Below the pieces are notes generated by a model. It was given only the letters and a program-made list of their open reading frames with translations, made no database searches and was not told the DNA's origin. A DNA stretch of 64,000 bases from an uncultured Acidimicrobiales bacterium. GTDB lineage: Bacteria > Actinomycetota > Acidimicrobiia > Acidimicrobiales > SZUA-35. The translations under genes were made by a program, and so were the position numbers. Positions within the stretch are counted from its first letter, which is position 1; every line of letters starts with the position of its first letter. The stretch lies in assembly GCA_937922785.1 (NCBI GenBank), contig CALAJQ010000025.1:62001-126000 (forward strand). The letters run 5' to 3'. Positions 31,093 through 39,498 of the stretch are shown here, piece after piece.

Positions 31093-33501
31093 ATGACAGA
31101 ACCAGTTATCAGGGGCAAAGGCGAGCTGTTTATTGGAGAGGAATTGACCACTGACGGTGAGCGTTCCGGAACTCCCGTGCTGTTGGACAGCGCCGACTTC
31201 ACCACTCACGGTGTGATTGTGGGCATGACCGGATCAGGCAAAACAGGCTTGGGCGTGGTGCTACTTGAAGAAGCATTATTGTCAGGAATTCCTGTTTTGG
31301 CCATAGATCCGAAGGGAGATCTGTCGAATCTGGCTCTTACCTTCCCGAACCTAGACGCCGCCAGTTTCGAGCCCTGGATGGACGAAGGCACAGCTCGCAA
31401 GGAAGACAAGACAACGGATCAGCTGGCCGCCGACACTGCTGCGCTTTGGACAAAGGGCTTGGATTCTTGGGGCATGAACGGCTCCGATGTTGGCCGCCTC
31501 AAAGCTGCAGCAGACCCGATCATTTACACCCCAGGCTCCACGGCCGGTGTGCCGCTTGATGCGCTTGGGCGCCTAAGTGCCCCCGACTCTGACGACCCCG
31601 CCGTCCGACAAGACGAAGCAGACTCCACCGTTGCCGGACTGCTAGGACTCGTTGGCGTGGAGTCTGACCCGTTGTCGGGCCGCGAACACATCCTGTTGGC
31701 GAATCTAATCATGAAGGCGTGGGACGACGGCACCGATATGGATCTCCCCACACTTCTGGGTCAGATCATGGACCCACCAATGCGACGGCTCGGCGTGCTT
31801 GAACTAGACACCTTCTTCCCTGCCAAGGACCGGCAGGCGTTGGCCATGAAAATGAACGGGCTGCTAGCCTCTGCCAACTTCCGAGCCTGGTCCGAAGGCG
31901 AGCCGCTCGACATTGAGCGGATGTTGTGGAACTCAAACAAAGACCCAAGAGCGGCCATCGTGTCGCTATCTCATCTGGAAGAGTCCGAACGCCATTTCGC
32001 AATCACGCTCATTCTGAGCCGCCTGATTTCTTGGATGCGCAGCCAGTCAGGTACCGGCGAGTTGCGCTGCTTGGTGTACATAGATGAAGTCATGGGGCTC
32101 GCTCCCCCAATTGGAAACCCATCCACCAAGAAACCAATCTTGACCCTTCTAAAGCAGGCTCGTGCGTTTGGAGTGGGTCTTGTGTTGTCAACGCAGAACC
32201 CGGTTGATCTTGACTACAAAGCCATCTCCAACGCCGGCACCTGGATGATTGGCCGGCTTCAGACTGAACAAGACAAGAACCGTCTAGTAGACGGTTTGCG
32301 GGGCGCCGATGGCGGCGTTGACGTTGCCGAAGTTGAGCGCACCATCAGCGGCCTAGGAAAGCGCCAGTTTGTCTTGCGCACTACCCGCAGCTCGGCTTTG
32401 CCGTTACTTACAACCCGATGGGCGATGAGTTATCTGGCCGGCCCACTAACAAGGGACCAGATCGGACGGCTTAACGAAGGCTACGAACCATCAGAGAAGG
32501 CCTCGTCACTGAACCGATCACAAAGCGAGTCAAGCTCAGGTGAGCCAGAGCGTGCGCTGGCCGATGACGAATCTTCGGTTGCGCCTAAAACGCCCTCGGC
32601 TATTCCAGTGCGTTACGTGCACGAGGCTGCCAATTGGCTGGACACAGTTGGCGCCAAGAGCAGCCAGACGCGCCTTACTGCCACGCTTGGGGCGCGTGTC
32701 AGCCTGTTGTTCGACGACACAAAGTCAAAGCTTCGTCACACGGAGGAGTGGGAAGCCATCATCCCGCTCACCGGCGACACGCTCGACATCAGAAAAGCAG
32801 TAGCCGTAGACTTTGATGATCGCGATTTTTTAAGCGACGCTCCCGGAAATCCAACCTATGTTCTCCCCAAGTTTGACCTCACTTCGAAGGTCATCACCGG
32901 AGCCAAGACGGCCATCAAGAACGAGCTCTACGCCGAGAGCGTAATGAACTTGTTCCAGAACCCTGAGCTAAAGCTCTATAGCCGTCCAGGTGAGAGCCGC
33001 GATGACTTCGCCCGACGCTGCCTTGATGCAGCAGAAGATGGGGCAGACGAGGCCACCAAGAAACTGCGAGACAAGATCGAGGCTAAGGAAGACAAGCTTC
33101 GAGACGCGCTAGCCAAGCTCGAGGACCGCGTTGAAGAACTCGAGACTCAAAAGGAAGGCAAGCGCAGTCAGCAACTGGTCGACATTGGATCCAGCATCTT
33201 GGGCAGTCTTCTCGGCGGCCGCAAACGAAGCCGATCGATGGCCACCGCAGCACGGCGGATGAACTCGGGCCGAAGTCAGGCTGCCAACATCGAGAGCCGC
33301 CTCGATACCGCAGAGAACCGAGTGGCTGACAAGCTTGAGGATATTGAGCAGCTCGAGTGGGACTTACGAGAAGCAGTTATCGAGATCGACGAAACCTGGG
33401 CAACCAAGGCCGAATCTATCGAGCCGCTGGAAGTGCCTCTGGAGAAGACCGACATCAAGGTTGAGGACCTGATGATTGTCTGGATCGGCCTAGACAACTA
33501 A
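31093..33501 (+). CDS. HerA/FtsK-like ATP-binding protein with coiled-coil C-terminus
   Basis: 802 aa. Walker A VGMTGSGKTGLG at ~45, IDPKGDLSNL (typical of HerA/VirB4-type DNA-translocating ATPases), Walker B-like CLVYIDEVMGLAPP at ~328, and sensor STQNPVDLDYKAISN. Residues ~620-690 and 735-790 are strongly charged coiled coil (KLRDKIEAKEDKLRDAL, EELETQKEGKRS) around a basic GGRKRSRSMATAARRM patch. The homologue set is usually annotated only as ATP-binding protein. No HerA partner nuclease (NurA) is present. A DNA-pumping or remodelling role is inference. Confidence 0.8.
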   Translation: MTEPVIRGKGELFIGEELTTDGERSGTPVLLDSADFTTHGVIVGMTGSGKTGLGVVLLEEALLSGIPVLAIDPKGDLSNLALTFPNLDAASFEPWMDEGTARKEDKTTDQLAADTAALWTKGLDSWGMNGSDVGRLKAAADPIIYTPGSTAGVPLDALGRLSAPDSDDPAVRQDEADSTVAGLLGLVGVESDPLSGREHILLANLIMKAWDDGTDMDLPTLLGQIMDPPMRRLGVLELDTFFPAKDRQALAMKMNGLLASANFRAWSEGEPLDIERMLWNSNKDPRAAIVSLSHLEESERHFAITLILSRLISWMRSQSGTGELRCLVYIDEVMGLAPPIGNPSTKKPILTLLKQARAFGVGLVLSTQNPVDLDYKAISNAGTWMIGRLQTEQDKNRLVDGLRGADGGVDVAEVERTISGLGKRQFVLRTTRSSALPLLTTRWAMSYLAGPLTRDQIGRLNEGYEPSEKASSLNRSQSESSSGEPERALADDESSVAPKTPSAIPVRYVHEAANWLDTVGAKSSQTRLTATLGARVSLLFDDTKSKLRHTEEWEAIIPLTGDTLDIRKAVAVDFDDRDFLSDAPGNPTYVLPKFDLTSKVITGAKTAIKNELYAESVMNLFQNPELKLYSRPGESRDDFARRCLDAAEDGADEATKKLRDKIEAKEDKLRDALAKLEDRVEELETQKEGKRSQQLVDIGSSILGSLLGGRKRSRSMATAARRMNSGRSQAANIESRLDTAENRVADKLEDIEQLEWDLREAVIEIDETWATKAESIEPLEVPLEKTDIKVEDLMIVWIGLDN

Positions 33502-33543
33502 TCCAGCTGCGCTGGCGTGCCGCTTTAGGGAGCTAGGTCACTT

Positions 33544-34518
33544 TTAAGGAGCTAGATCCCGCACGGCTTGGGCCAGATTCACCCCAGCAAACGGCAAGAT
33601 AGCTAGGGCCGGCGTTTTGATGCCCGCCTCGACGAAGCGCCCGATGTGTTCTTTGCACGCCTCGGGCGATCCGTGAATGATTAGCTCATCCACTAGATCA
33701 TCATCAATCGCCGCCAACGCCGCTTTTCGATCACCGGCCTTCCAGTTCTCCCACATCCCTGCCAAACGGTCACCACGGCCTAACCATTCGTGGAAAGCGG
33801 CATATACCGGAACGTTAAGGTAAGCGGCAATCACGAACTTGGCTTGGGCCCTAACTTCCTCGGCGTTATCCGACGGACAAACAAATAGCCGAGCCACAAC
33901 TTCGGGGTCGCCCTTGCCCGCCTTAGCCGCGGCGTCAGAGACGATCTTTGTAACCGTCGGAACATCATCGGCGGCAAGCCAGTTCAAAATGACGCCTTCA
34001 CTTTCGCGTCCTGCTAGGCGCAACATGCCCTCACGTAAAGCCGCGATCAGAATCGGAGGACGTTCTGTCTTCACGCCGAGTCGATAACCCTTGATCGAGA
34101 ACGAGTCGTAGTCTTCGGTTACTTTTTCACCTTCGAAGGCTTTCCTTAAGAATCGGTTTATGTCCCGAGTCCGCTTATATGGCTCTTCGAACGGCAACCC
34201 GTTCCACCGCTCCACGATGACGTTGGACGACGTACCTAGGCCCAACACGAAATTGCCAGGGGCGGCATCGGCGAGGCTGGCAACGCTTTGGGCAAATAGC
34301 GCAGGGCCACGAGTAAAGGCCGGAATGATCGCCGTGCCTAGCCGGAGTTCAGGCGCCCATGCTGCGGCGAGTGCAAGCGGCGTGAACCCGTCATAGCCGT
34401 CGGCCTCTGCTGTCCATACGTCGGTGTAACCGAGGTCAACTAGCTCTCGGTAGGTGTCTCGGTGGTTTGCCAGCGAAACACCGCCTAGTGGAACCGTCAT
34501 GCCGTAGCGAGAAGTCAT
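33544..34518 (-). CDS. LLM-class F420-dependent oxidoreductase
   Basis: A 324-aa TIM-barrel protein of the luciferase-like monooxygenase group that uses coenzyme F420 in actinobacteria. Typical segments: YTDVWTAEADGYDGFTPLALAA, LGTAIIPAFTRGPALFAQ, FVLGLGTSSNVIVERWNG, and the C-terminal HGSPEACKEHIGRFVEAG. The substrate cannot be assigned. ATG 34518 or ATG 34500 (MTVPLGG) could be the start. Two AGGGAGCTAG/AAGGAGCTAG repeats lie in the gap before the convergent HerA-like gene stop. Confidence 0.88.
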   Translation of the reverse strand: MTSRYGMTVPLGGVSLANHRDTYRELVDLGYTDVWTAEADGYDGFTPLALAAAWAPELRLGTAIIPAFTRGPALFAQSVASLADAAPGNFVLGLGTSSNVIVERWNGLPFEEPYKRTRDINRFLRKAFEGEKVTEDYDSFSIKGYRLGVKTERPPILIAALREGMLRLAGRESEGVILNWLAADDVPTVTKIVSDAAAKAGKGDPEVVARLFVCPSDNAEEVRAQAKFVIAAYLNVPVYAAFHEWLGRGDRLAGMWENWKAGDRKAALAAIDDDLVDELIIHGSPEACKEHIGRFVEAGIKTPALAILPFAGVNLAQAVRDLAP

Positions 34519-34559
34519 GGCGACATCTTGGCTGGATCTGACCCGCTACGCCAAATGAG

Positions 34560-35495
34560 CTAGCGACGCCAAGTGGTGTGGTTGGAACCAGTGATGAAGT
34601 GAGGATGGGGTCGCCGACCTGTCCAGACCCCGGCAATCAGAGCAACACCGCTGGTTGCGGTAGTCAACACCGACTCCTCAATCTGCATCCGTCCCATCTG
34701 CGACAGTGGCGTCTTCAGCTCAACCTCAAAGGCATCTGAGACTTTGGACCGAACATCTTCGTTCGCCCCCCACATCACCGCTCGGCGACCCTTGGTGCCT
34801 TTAAGCAGGAGCTCTGAGGCCTTGCGAGACCAGACCGGCTGAGTTCGCAGTTGGTACCAACGCAGAGGCGCAAAGCCAGGGCGGAAGGCCACTTCTGACC
34901 CATCGAAACCGTGGCTAATCAAACCCTCCAGCTGTCGAATGTCTGCCCCCGAAGCCAAGATCGCAAGATGTTGTCGTTCGGCACCAAGGCCCAGGCCAAA
35001 CCTGAACCGGCTTACCTTCCAAACAGCCCAGCAAGAAGAATCAACGGCGTGATCAAGACGAACAAAGGCCCGCTCGAATCCGATCGGGCCCAGCATCCAA
35101 CCGTTCAGCTGACCAGTCCCGAACCAGAGATCTAGTTGAGAAGAAGGGACGCTAGATGGCTTAACTGATTCCCACAGACGCTGGGCGTCGAGCAACCGGT
35201 CACGGGCCTCGTCCTTCTTTAGTTCCAACTCAACGAGGTCGTCGTGTTCAGGTCCGACGGGTCGTCCAGACAGAGCTAGTTGGGATGCCTTACTTACAGC
35301 CCCTTCGTATGCTTTTACTGCACTGGAAAAGCGGCTGCGGGCTGCCACGACTGAGTCAAATGCTCGGCTGGACACCGCATCAGCTCGTGAGGATCTGAGA
35401 GCCCGCTCGATCTGATCACCACGTGATTTCTCATATAGCCCAAATGCAATGACGAGCGTCGCCGCAAGTGCGCAAAGAAGGGCAAAAAGGGCCAT
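34560..35495 (-). CDS. Unknown protein with one N-terminal membrane helix
   Basis: 311 aa. A single transmembrane segment (ALFALLCALAATLVIAFGLY) is followed by a long helical, charged region (~25-110, possible coiled coil). The C-terminal ~190 residues are mixed, with several Trp (SSCWAVWKVSRFRFGLGLGAE). No family recognised; it resembles scaffold-like membrane proteins. The TAGGTT hexamer 6 nt before ATG 35495 suggests leaderless expression. Divergent from the small gene at 35557. Confidence 0.65.
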   Translation of the reverse strand: MALFALLCALAATLVIAFGLYEKSRGDQIERALRSSRADAVSSRAFDSVVAARSRFSSAVKAYEGAVSKASQLALSGRPVGPEHDDLVELELKKDEARDRLLDAQRLWESVKPSSVPSSQLDLWFGTGQLNGWMLGPIGFERAFVRLDHAVDSSCWAVWKVSRFRFGLGLGAERQHLAILASGADIRQLEGLISHGFDGSEVAFRPGFAPLRWYQLRTQPVWSRKASELLLKGTKGRRAVMWGANEDVRSKVSDAFEVELKTPLSQMGRMQIEESVLTTATSGVALIAGVWTGRRPHPHFITGSNHTTWRR

Positions 35496-35501
35496 CGGAA
35501 A

Positions 35502-35507
35502 AACCTA
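35502..35507 (-). promoter_or_regulatory. -10 element (TAGGTT) of the 311-aa gene, leaderless
   Basis: TAGGTT on the minus strand, exactly 6 nt before ATG 35495; identical in sequence and spacing to the element at 7104. Confidence 0.45.
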
Positions 35508-35521
35508 CTGGGCCAATCCGG

Positions 35522-35550
35522 CCGACACTGTCATACCCCCTCGTCATAGT
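35522..35550 (+). promoter_or_regulatory. Promoter of the 47-aa gene
   Basis: CCGACA (35522-35527), 17-bp spacer, CATAGT (35545-35550), then 6 nt to ATG 35557. The -10 matches TATAAT at 4 of 6. A leaderless start is suggested. Confidence 0.35.
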
Positions 35551-35556
35551 GAGAAT

Positions 35557-35700
35557 ATGAAAAACACCCAACTAACCCTCGTAACCAACAACCCCGCTTG
35601 GGCCATCAGCGAAGAGACCAAGCGAATTGGCCGCAAAGGCCTTGCCCAGGCCCGCCAGGCCATTCGACAGGTGGAGATGCCAGCACGAGCAGCCGCATAA
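35557..35700 (+). CDS. Small unknown protein, 47 aa
   Basis: MKNTQLTLVTNNPAWAISEE followed by a basic helix (TKRIGRKGLAQARQAIRQVE). No family recognised. The sequence looks protein-like, with a polar start and an amphipathic Arg-rich helix, and a promoter with leaderless spacing precedes it. It ends 20 nt before the thermonuclease gene and may be read with it. Confidence 0.5.
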   Translation: MKNTQLTLVTNNPAWAISEETKRIGRKGLAQARQAIRQVEMPARAAA

Positions 35701-35720
35701 TTCAGTTACCCTAAGTAGCA

Positions 35721-36296
35721 GTGAACAACACAGCGTGGTTTCTGAAAGCATCTCTCGGTGCTGTATTCGGATTGATACTTGTGATTCCAACGCTGCTTGT
35801 CGCTCAAATCTTCACTCAAGATTCAAACCAACCGCAATACGCACAATCGCCCCAAACCAACCAGTTGGTATCGGTCGGGACCGTCCAGTCTGTTATTGAT
35901 GGAGACACTCTTGTGCTTTCGATTGCGGGCCAAAGCGAGCGGGTCCGCCTCGTCGGAATTGACACTCCAGAATCTGTGTCCACCATTACTCCTGAACAAT
36001 GTTTCGGGGCTGAAGCCACCCAAGCTCTTAAGGGGCTTGTTGCACCAGGAGACATCGTTCAGATTGCCGCCGACGTAGAACGCCGGGATCGTTACGGCCG
36101 ATTACTACTTTATGTACACACCGCTGATGACACCTTCATCAATCAATGGCTGGTGCAAGCCGGGTTTGCCGATGTGATGTTCTTCGAACCGAACACGTCT
36201 CTGCGGCCAACCTTTACCGCCGCCCGCAACCTTGCCAAATCTGGCGACGCCGGCCTATGGGGTCAGTGCGACGGCCCAGATCAGCCGCTTAGTTAA
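35721..36296 (+). CDS. Thermonuclease-like (SNase-domain) nuclease with N-terminal anchor
   Basis: 191 aa: a hydrophobic signal or anchor (LGAVFGLILVIPTLLVAQIF), then a staphylococcal-nuclease domain. Core residues are visible: VIDGDTLVL (catalytic Asp and Ca2+ site), VRLVGIDTPES (Arg and Asp), and DRYGRLLLYVH (second catalytic Arg and Glu-equivalent region). It likely degrades DNA or RNA outside the cell. GTG start with TACCCT 8 nt upstream. Its stop overlaps the stop of the convergent SCP2-like gene (TTAGTTAA shared). Confidence 0.88.
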   Translation: MNNTAWFLKASLGAVFGLILVIPTLLVAQIFTQDSNQPQYAQSPQTNQLVSVGTVQSVIDGDTLVLSIAGQSERVRLVGIDTPESVSTITPEQCFGAEATQALKGLVAPGDIVQIAADVERRDRYGRLLLYVHTADDTFINQWLVQAGFADVMFFEPNTSLRPTFTAARNLAKSGDAGLWGQCDGPDQPLS

Positions 36297-36624
36297 GCCC
36301 GCTGTCAAGAACTTCAAGGGCGGCCAGCAGTGCACCAGTAGAGCCAGTGGGCTTAATGTCGCCCTTCATATAGGCGACAGTCAGGTTCAACTCACCAGCA
36401 CTCCACTGCTCCAGCTGAGCTTTGGAGATGGGTATTAGGACCTCGTGCTCTTCCTCGGTTGCCCCCAATACCTTGCCTTCGGCCATTTCAAGAACGACCT
36501 TTGGAACCTTGCCGTGACCTATGCCGACTTTGCCAGCGACGCCCGGCACCCCCGAGCGGCCTGCAGTGGCTTCGACCAGTTCTCCAACCCACTCAGCCGA
36601 GAACGGGTCCGCAACCAAAGCCAT
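36289..36624 (-). CDS. SCP2-like sterol/lipid-carrier domain protein
   Basis: 111 aa. The arrangement GKVPKVVLEMAEGKVLGA, HEVLIPISKAQLEQWSAGEL and AYMKGDIKPTGSTGALLAAL matches small SCP2 (sterol carrier protein 2) domains, which bind hydrophobic ligands such as acyl-CoA. It starts 3 nt after the stop of mca and is almost surely translated from the same mRNA. Why a lipid-binding protein would follow a mycothiol enzyme is not clear. Confidence 0.72.
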   Translation of the reverse strand: MALVADPFSAEWVGELVEATAGRSGVPGVAGKVGIGHGKVPKVVLEMAEGKVLGATEEEHEVLIPISKAQLEQWSAGELNLTVAYMKGDIKPTGSTGALLAALEVLDSGLN

Positions 36625-36626
36625 CG

Positions 36627-37475
36627 TCAGGCCTCTATTCCGGCAAACATGTCAGACTCGGGCAGCTCAGAGTCAACCCGGGAGAACGCCAAGATGTACT
36701 CATCCCACGGGTAGGCCTTAACTGCGGCATCGTCTGGCAGTCCAAACCAGAACTTTTCATTGGGGTCTACCTGGGTGGCGTGAGCTAGCAAGGACTGTCG
36801 GCGCGCCCAGTAATAGTCGGTGACGTCAATGCGGGTGGTAATCCGATGATCAAGGAACTCGCGATCAAACCAGCCGTCGTCATAAGGAGATTCCAAGCCA
36901 AGTTCGGTGTAAGTCTCGTGCCAAGCCTGAAGCCGAGCCTTAGCCCAAGTGCTGTAATAGATCTTCTGTGGGGTCCAAGGATCGCCTGCGTCTGGGTAGA
37001 AGTTCGGATCACCGGCACGTTCCCAAGCAGGGATGCTGATGTCATAGACCTTCAGGTGATCGGGATGCTGGTAGCCAAGCTGTTCATCGGCGTAGGTGAT
37101 GATGACGTGGGGCTTAACCCTGCGAATGATCTTGACCAGACGCTCGATGGCCTCTTCCATTGGTGCGTTTGCAAAGCAGTCTGGGTGTGCGTTCTCTTCG
37201 GTATCTGGCATGCCCGAGTCTCGGTATCCCAAGTAGATGACTTCGGTGAATCCCAAGATTTCTGCTGAGGCAGCAAGTTCGTCGGCTCGAACCTGAGCCA
37301 GGTTCTCCCGAACTTCAGCCCGGTCCATAGCCGGGTTCAAGATGTCGCCGGCCTCGCCACCAGTGGCGCAAACAAGGAAACACTCGTTGCCTTCGGCCAC
37401 TGCCTTTGCGACTGTCGGAGCGCCTTTGGAAGCTTCGTCGTCGGGGTGAGCATGAAAAGTAAGCAACCGAGCCAT
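36627..37475 (-). CDS. mca: Mycothiol S-conjugate amidase
   Basis: A 282-aa zinc amidase of the MshB/PIG-L fold that cleaves mycothiol S-conjugates to remove electrophilic toxins. FHAHPDDEASKG supplies the zinc ligands (His, Asp) and catalytic Asp, and YQHPDHLKV the third ligand. TGGEAGDILNP and the Tyr-rich IYYSTWAKARL region favour Mca over MshB, which is about the same size but differs there. It implies that the organism makes mycothiol. ATG 37475 is preceded by GAGG at 3 nt; the longer frame to 37592 is not convincing. Confidence 0.9.
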   Translation of the reverse strand: MARLLTFHAHPDDEASKGAPTVAKAVAEGNECFLVCATGGEAGDILNPAMDRAEVRENLAQVRADELAASAEILGFTEVIYLGYRDSGMPDTEENAHPDCFANAPMEEAIERLVKIIRRVKPHVIITYADEQLGYQHPDHLKVYDISIPAWERAGDPNFYPDAGDPWTPQKIYYSTWAKARLQAWHETYTELGLESPYDDGWFDREFLDHRITTRIDVTDYYWARRQSLLAHATQVDPNEKFWFGLPDDAAVKAYPWDEYILAFSRVDSELPESDMFAGIEA

Positions 37476-37643
37476 AGACCTCACAAGATACCGTCGTTCG
37501 GCTCGGCAAAACCTCGGCAACCACACCACTACAACAACGCATCGATAGTTGGAACCAACACCTGCACACTTGTCGTTAGTAGTGTCAAGCATGAAGGGAT
37601 CGGCAACAACCGTCCCCTTGATTAAACCAACAGGAGTTCAGTT

Positions 37644-38117
37644 ATGGATGACGCACAGGTGTGGGCCACAGTCTGGCTCGGTATCGCCGCAGTATTTGGC
37701 GTGGGTGAACTCTTGATGGCCGGAAGCTTCTTCCTGATTCCGTTCGCAGTCGGCGCCTTGGCCGCCGCACTGATTACTTTTATTACTAGCCAGATCTGGT
37801 TAGGACTGATCGTCTTCCTATTTGGCTCCTTTGGCGCCTTTCTCGCAATGAGACCTTTGGCAGACCGCATGGACGACGCCATTGGTAACCCACTAGGTGT
37901 AGGCGCCAACCGCCTGATCGGTGATATCGGCTCGCTCACAGAGGCAATTCCGGCAGGTCACGGCCAGACCGGGGTTGTCACCGTCGGCGCCGAAGTCTGG
38001 AACGCAGAGTGCAATACAGGCGCTGCCCTACCGGTTGGCTCAGAAGTTCGAATAGTTGAAGTTCGCGGTACCCGGATCATTGTCGAGCCGGTAAACAACC
38101 CGATCTTTGAGAACTAA
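37644..38117 (+). CDS. NfeD-family membrane protein
   Basis: 157 aa: three hydrophobic segments (WLGIAAVFGVGELLMAGSF, AVGALAAALITFI, LGLIVFLFGSFGAFLAM), then a C-terminal OB-fold typical of NfeD (GHGQTGVVTVGAEVWNAEC, VGSEVRIVEVRGTRIIVEP). NfeD proteins pair with SPFH proteins in membrane microdomains; the next gene is such a protein. CAGGAG lies about 8 nt before the ATG. Confidence 0.88.
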   Translation: MDDAQVWATVWLGIAAVFGVGELLMAGSFFLIPFAVGALAAALITFITSQIWLGLIVFLFGSFGAFLAMRPLADRMDDAIGNPLGVGANRLIGDIGSLTEAIPAGHGQTGVVTVGAEVWNAECNTGAALPVGSEVRIVEVRGTRIIVEPVNNPIFEN

Positions 38118-38131
38118 GCCAGATCAAATCA

Positions 38132-38177
38132 TCAAAAAGTAAAAAGTAAATACAGAGTTAAGTACCTAGTTAAGTAC
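38132..38177 (+). repeat. Short A+T-rich direct repeats between the NfeD and SPFH genes
   Basis: AAAAAGT is repeated, and GTTAAGTAC occurs twice (38157-38165 and 38169-38177, 12-bp period). The tract is much more A+T-rich than its surroundings and sits just before the SPFH gene's ribosome site. It may be an independent promoter or an mRNA element; no clear -10 can be fixed. Confidence 0.5.
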
Positions 38178-38199
38178 AGAAACCCAGGAGCTGAATTAC

Positions 38200-39387
38200 G
38201 TGCCATTCCTAATTGGATTACTCGTCTTCCTCGTCGTCCTGCTTATCGCCTACGTGGCGCTTGCAGTGAACGTCGTGAGGCCATACCAGCGAGGTGTTGT
38301 AGAACGCCTCGGCAAGTACAAGGACACCGCCGATCCTGGTCTGCGATTCATCGTCCCGTTTATCGAAAGCCTTCGCAAGGTGGACATGCGAGAGCAGGTT
38401 ATTGACGTTCCTCCACAGGAAGTCATCACTCAAGACAACGTGACTGCAGCTGTTGATGCTGTTGTCTACTTCGAGCCCACAGACCCACAGCGTTTGCTCT
38501 ACAACATCTCGAACTTCATCTTGGCCATAACAAAGCTGGCCCAAACCAACCTTCGTAACGTGATCGGCGAGATGAGCTTGGATGAGGCCTTCACATCCCG
38601 TGAGCGGGTCAACGCCGCACTCCGCCAGATTCTTGACGACGCCACCGACAAGTGGGGTGTTCGTGTGGTTCGTGTTGAAATCCAGCGAATCGATCCACCA
38701 GCTGACGTTATGAACGCCATGCACGAGCAGATGAAAGCTGAGCGAACCAGGCGTGCGGTCGTTACCGAAGCTGAAGGCTCACGTGAGGCTGCTGTAACTC
38801 GAGCAGAAGGTGAAAAGACCGCTGCCATTCTTAGAGCTGAAGGCCAGCGCGAGAAAGACATCTTGAACGCTGAAGGTGAAGCCGTAGCGGTTCGAACACT
38901 GGCCGAGGCTGAGCAGTATCGACAGGAAATCGTCGCTGCCGGTGAGGCAAACGCTATTAGCAACGTCTTCGGAGCCATCGTCGACTCTGGCGCCGATGAC
39001 CGAGTCATCGCCATTAAGTACCTCGAGGCGCTAGAAGGAATCGCCAACGGTCAGGCCACAAAGATATTTGTTCCTGCCGACATGAGCGCAACCCTTGGTG
39101 CCCTTGGTGGTATCGCCGAGATGATTAAGGACGGCGGCGGCCCAGGCGCTGGCATCGTTACAGAACGCCCGCCAGCAACCGCCACTCCAGGCGGGGTGAC
39201 CTCCACAATGGCTAGAGCAGCTTCGGCGCCGATCAGCCGGACTGCAGCACAGCAGCGGTCCGATGCGAACAGGTCAGCTCCAAGACCTGCCCCGGCAGCC
39301 CGCCCAGCGCCTGCGGCTCGACCAGCCCCTCGCCCGAACCCAGGACAACCGCCAATGGATCAGCCACCTCCCCCAGGCGGCGGCTAA
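38200..39387 (+). CDS. SPFH/Band 7 (stomatin/QmcA-like) membrane protein
   Basis: 395 aa. An N-terminal membrane helix ([18 protein letters not shown]) is followed by the Band 7 domain ([39 protein letters not shown]), a helical Glu/Ala-rich stalk (~190-250: [20 protein letters not shown]) and a low-complexity Pro/Ala C-terminus (~345-395). It forms oligomeric scaffolds in the membrane with the preceding NfeD protein. GTG start with AGGAG about 10 nt upstream. The Pro/Ala tail is longer than in many relatives. Confidence 0.92.
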   Translation: MPFLIGLLVFLVVLLIAYVALAVNVVRPYQRGVVERLGKYKDTADPGLRFIVPFIESLRKVDMREQVIDVPPQEVITQDNVTAAVDAVVYFEPTDPQRLLYNISNFILAITKLAQTNLRNVIGEMSLDEAFTSRERVNAALRQILDDATDKWGVRVVRVEIQRIDPPADVMNAMHEQMKAERTRRAVVTEAEGSREAAVTRAEGEKTAAILRAEGQREKDILNAEGEAVAVRTLAEAEQYRQEIVAAGEANAISNVFGAIVDSGADDRVIAIKYLEALEGIANGQATKIFVPADMSATLGALGGIAEMIKDGGGPGAGIVTERPPATATPGGVTSTMARAASAPISRTAAQQRSDANRSAPRPAPAARPAPAARPAPRPNPGQPPMDQPPPPGGG

Positions 39388-39410
39388 CAAACCAGCCCTA
39401 ACCAATAACC

Positions 39411-39460
39411 TTTCTGTCATAGGTTTATCGGGCTATAGGCCGATAAACCTATGACAGAAG
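39411..39460. repeat. Perfect 20-bp inverted repeat (long hairpin) between convergent genes
   Basis: The left arm 39412-39431 pairs with 39440-39459 without mismatch, around an 8-nt loop GCTATAGG. The arms read TTCTGTCATAGGTTTATCGG and its complement. The stem is far longer than the other terminators here and has no T-tract on either strand. It may be a processing or termination hairpin, a protein-binding palindrome or a small mobile-element relic. Confidence 0.85.
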
Positions 39461-39498
39461 CACGTTTTGGCCGAGTTTTTGGCCGAGCTTAGGGAGGA

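Noticed and set aside
37476-37592. N-terminal extension of Mca to 37592
   Set aside because: The added residues are not protein-like for this family (Val/Arg/Cys-rich), while ATG 37475 has a GAGG ribosome site and the canonical Mca N-terminus.
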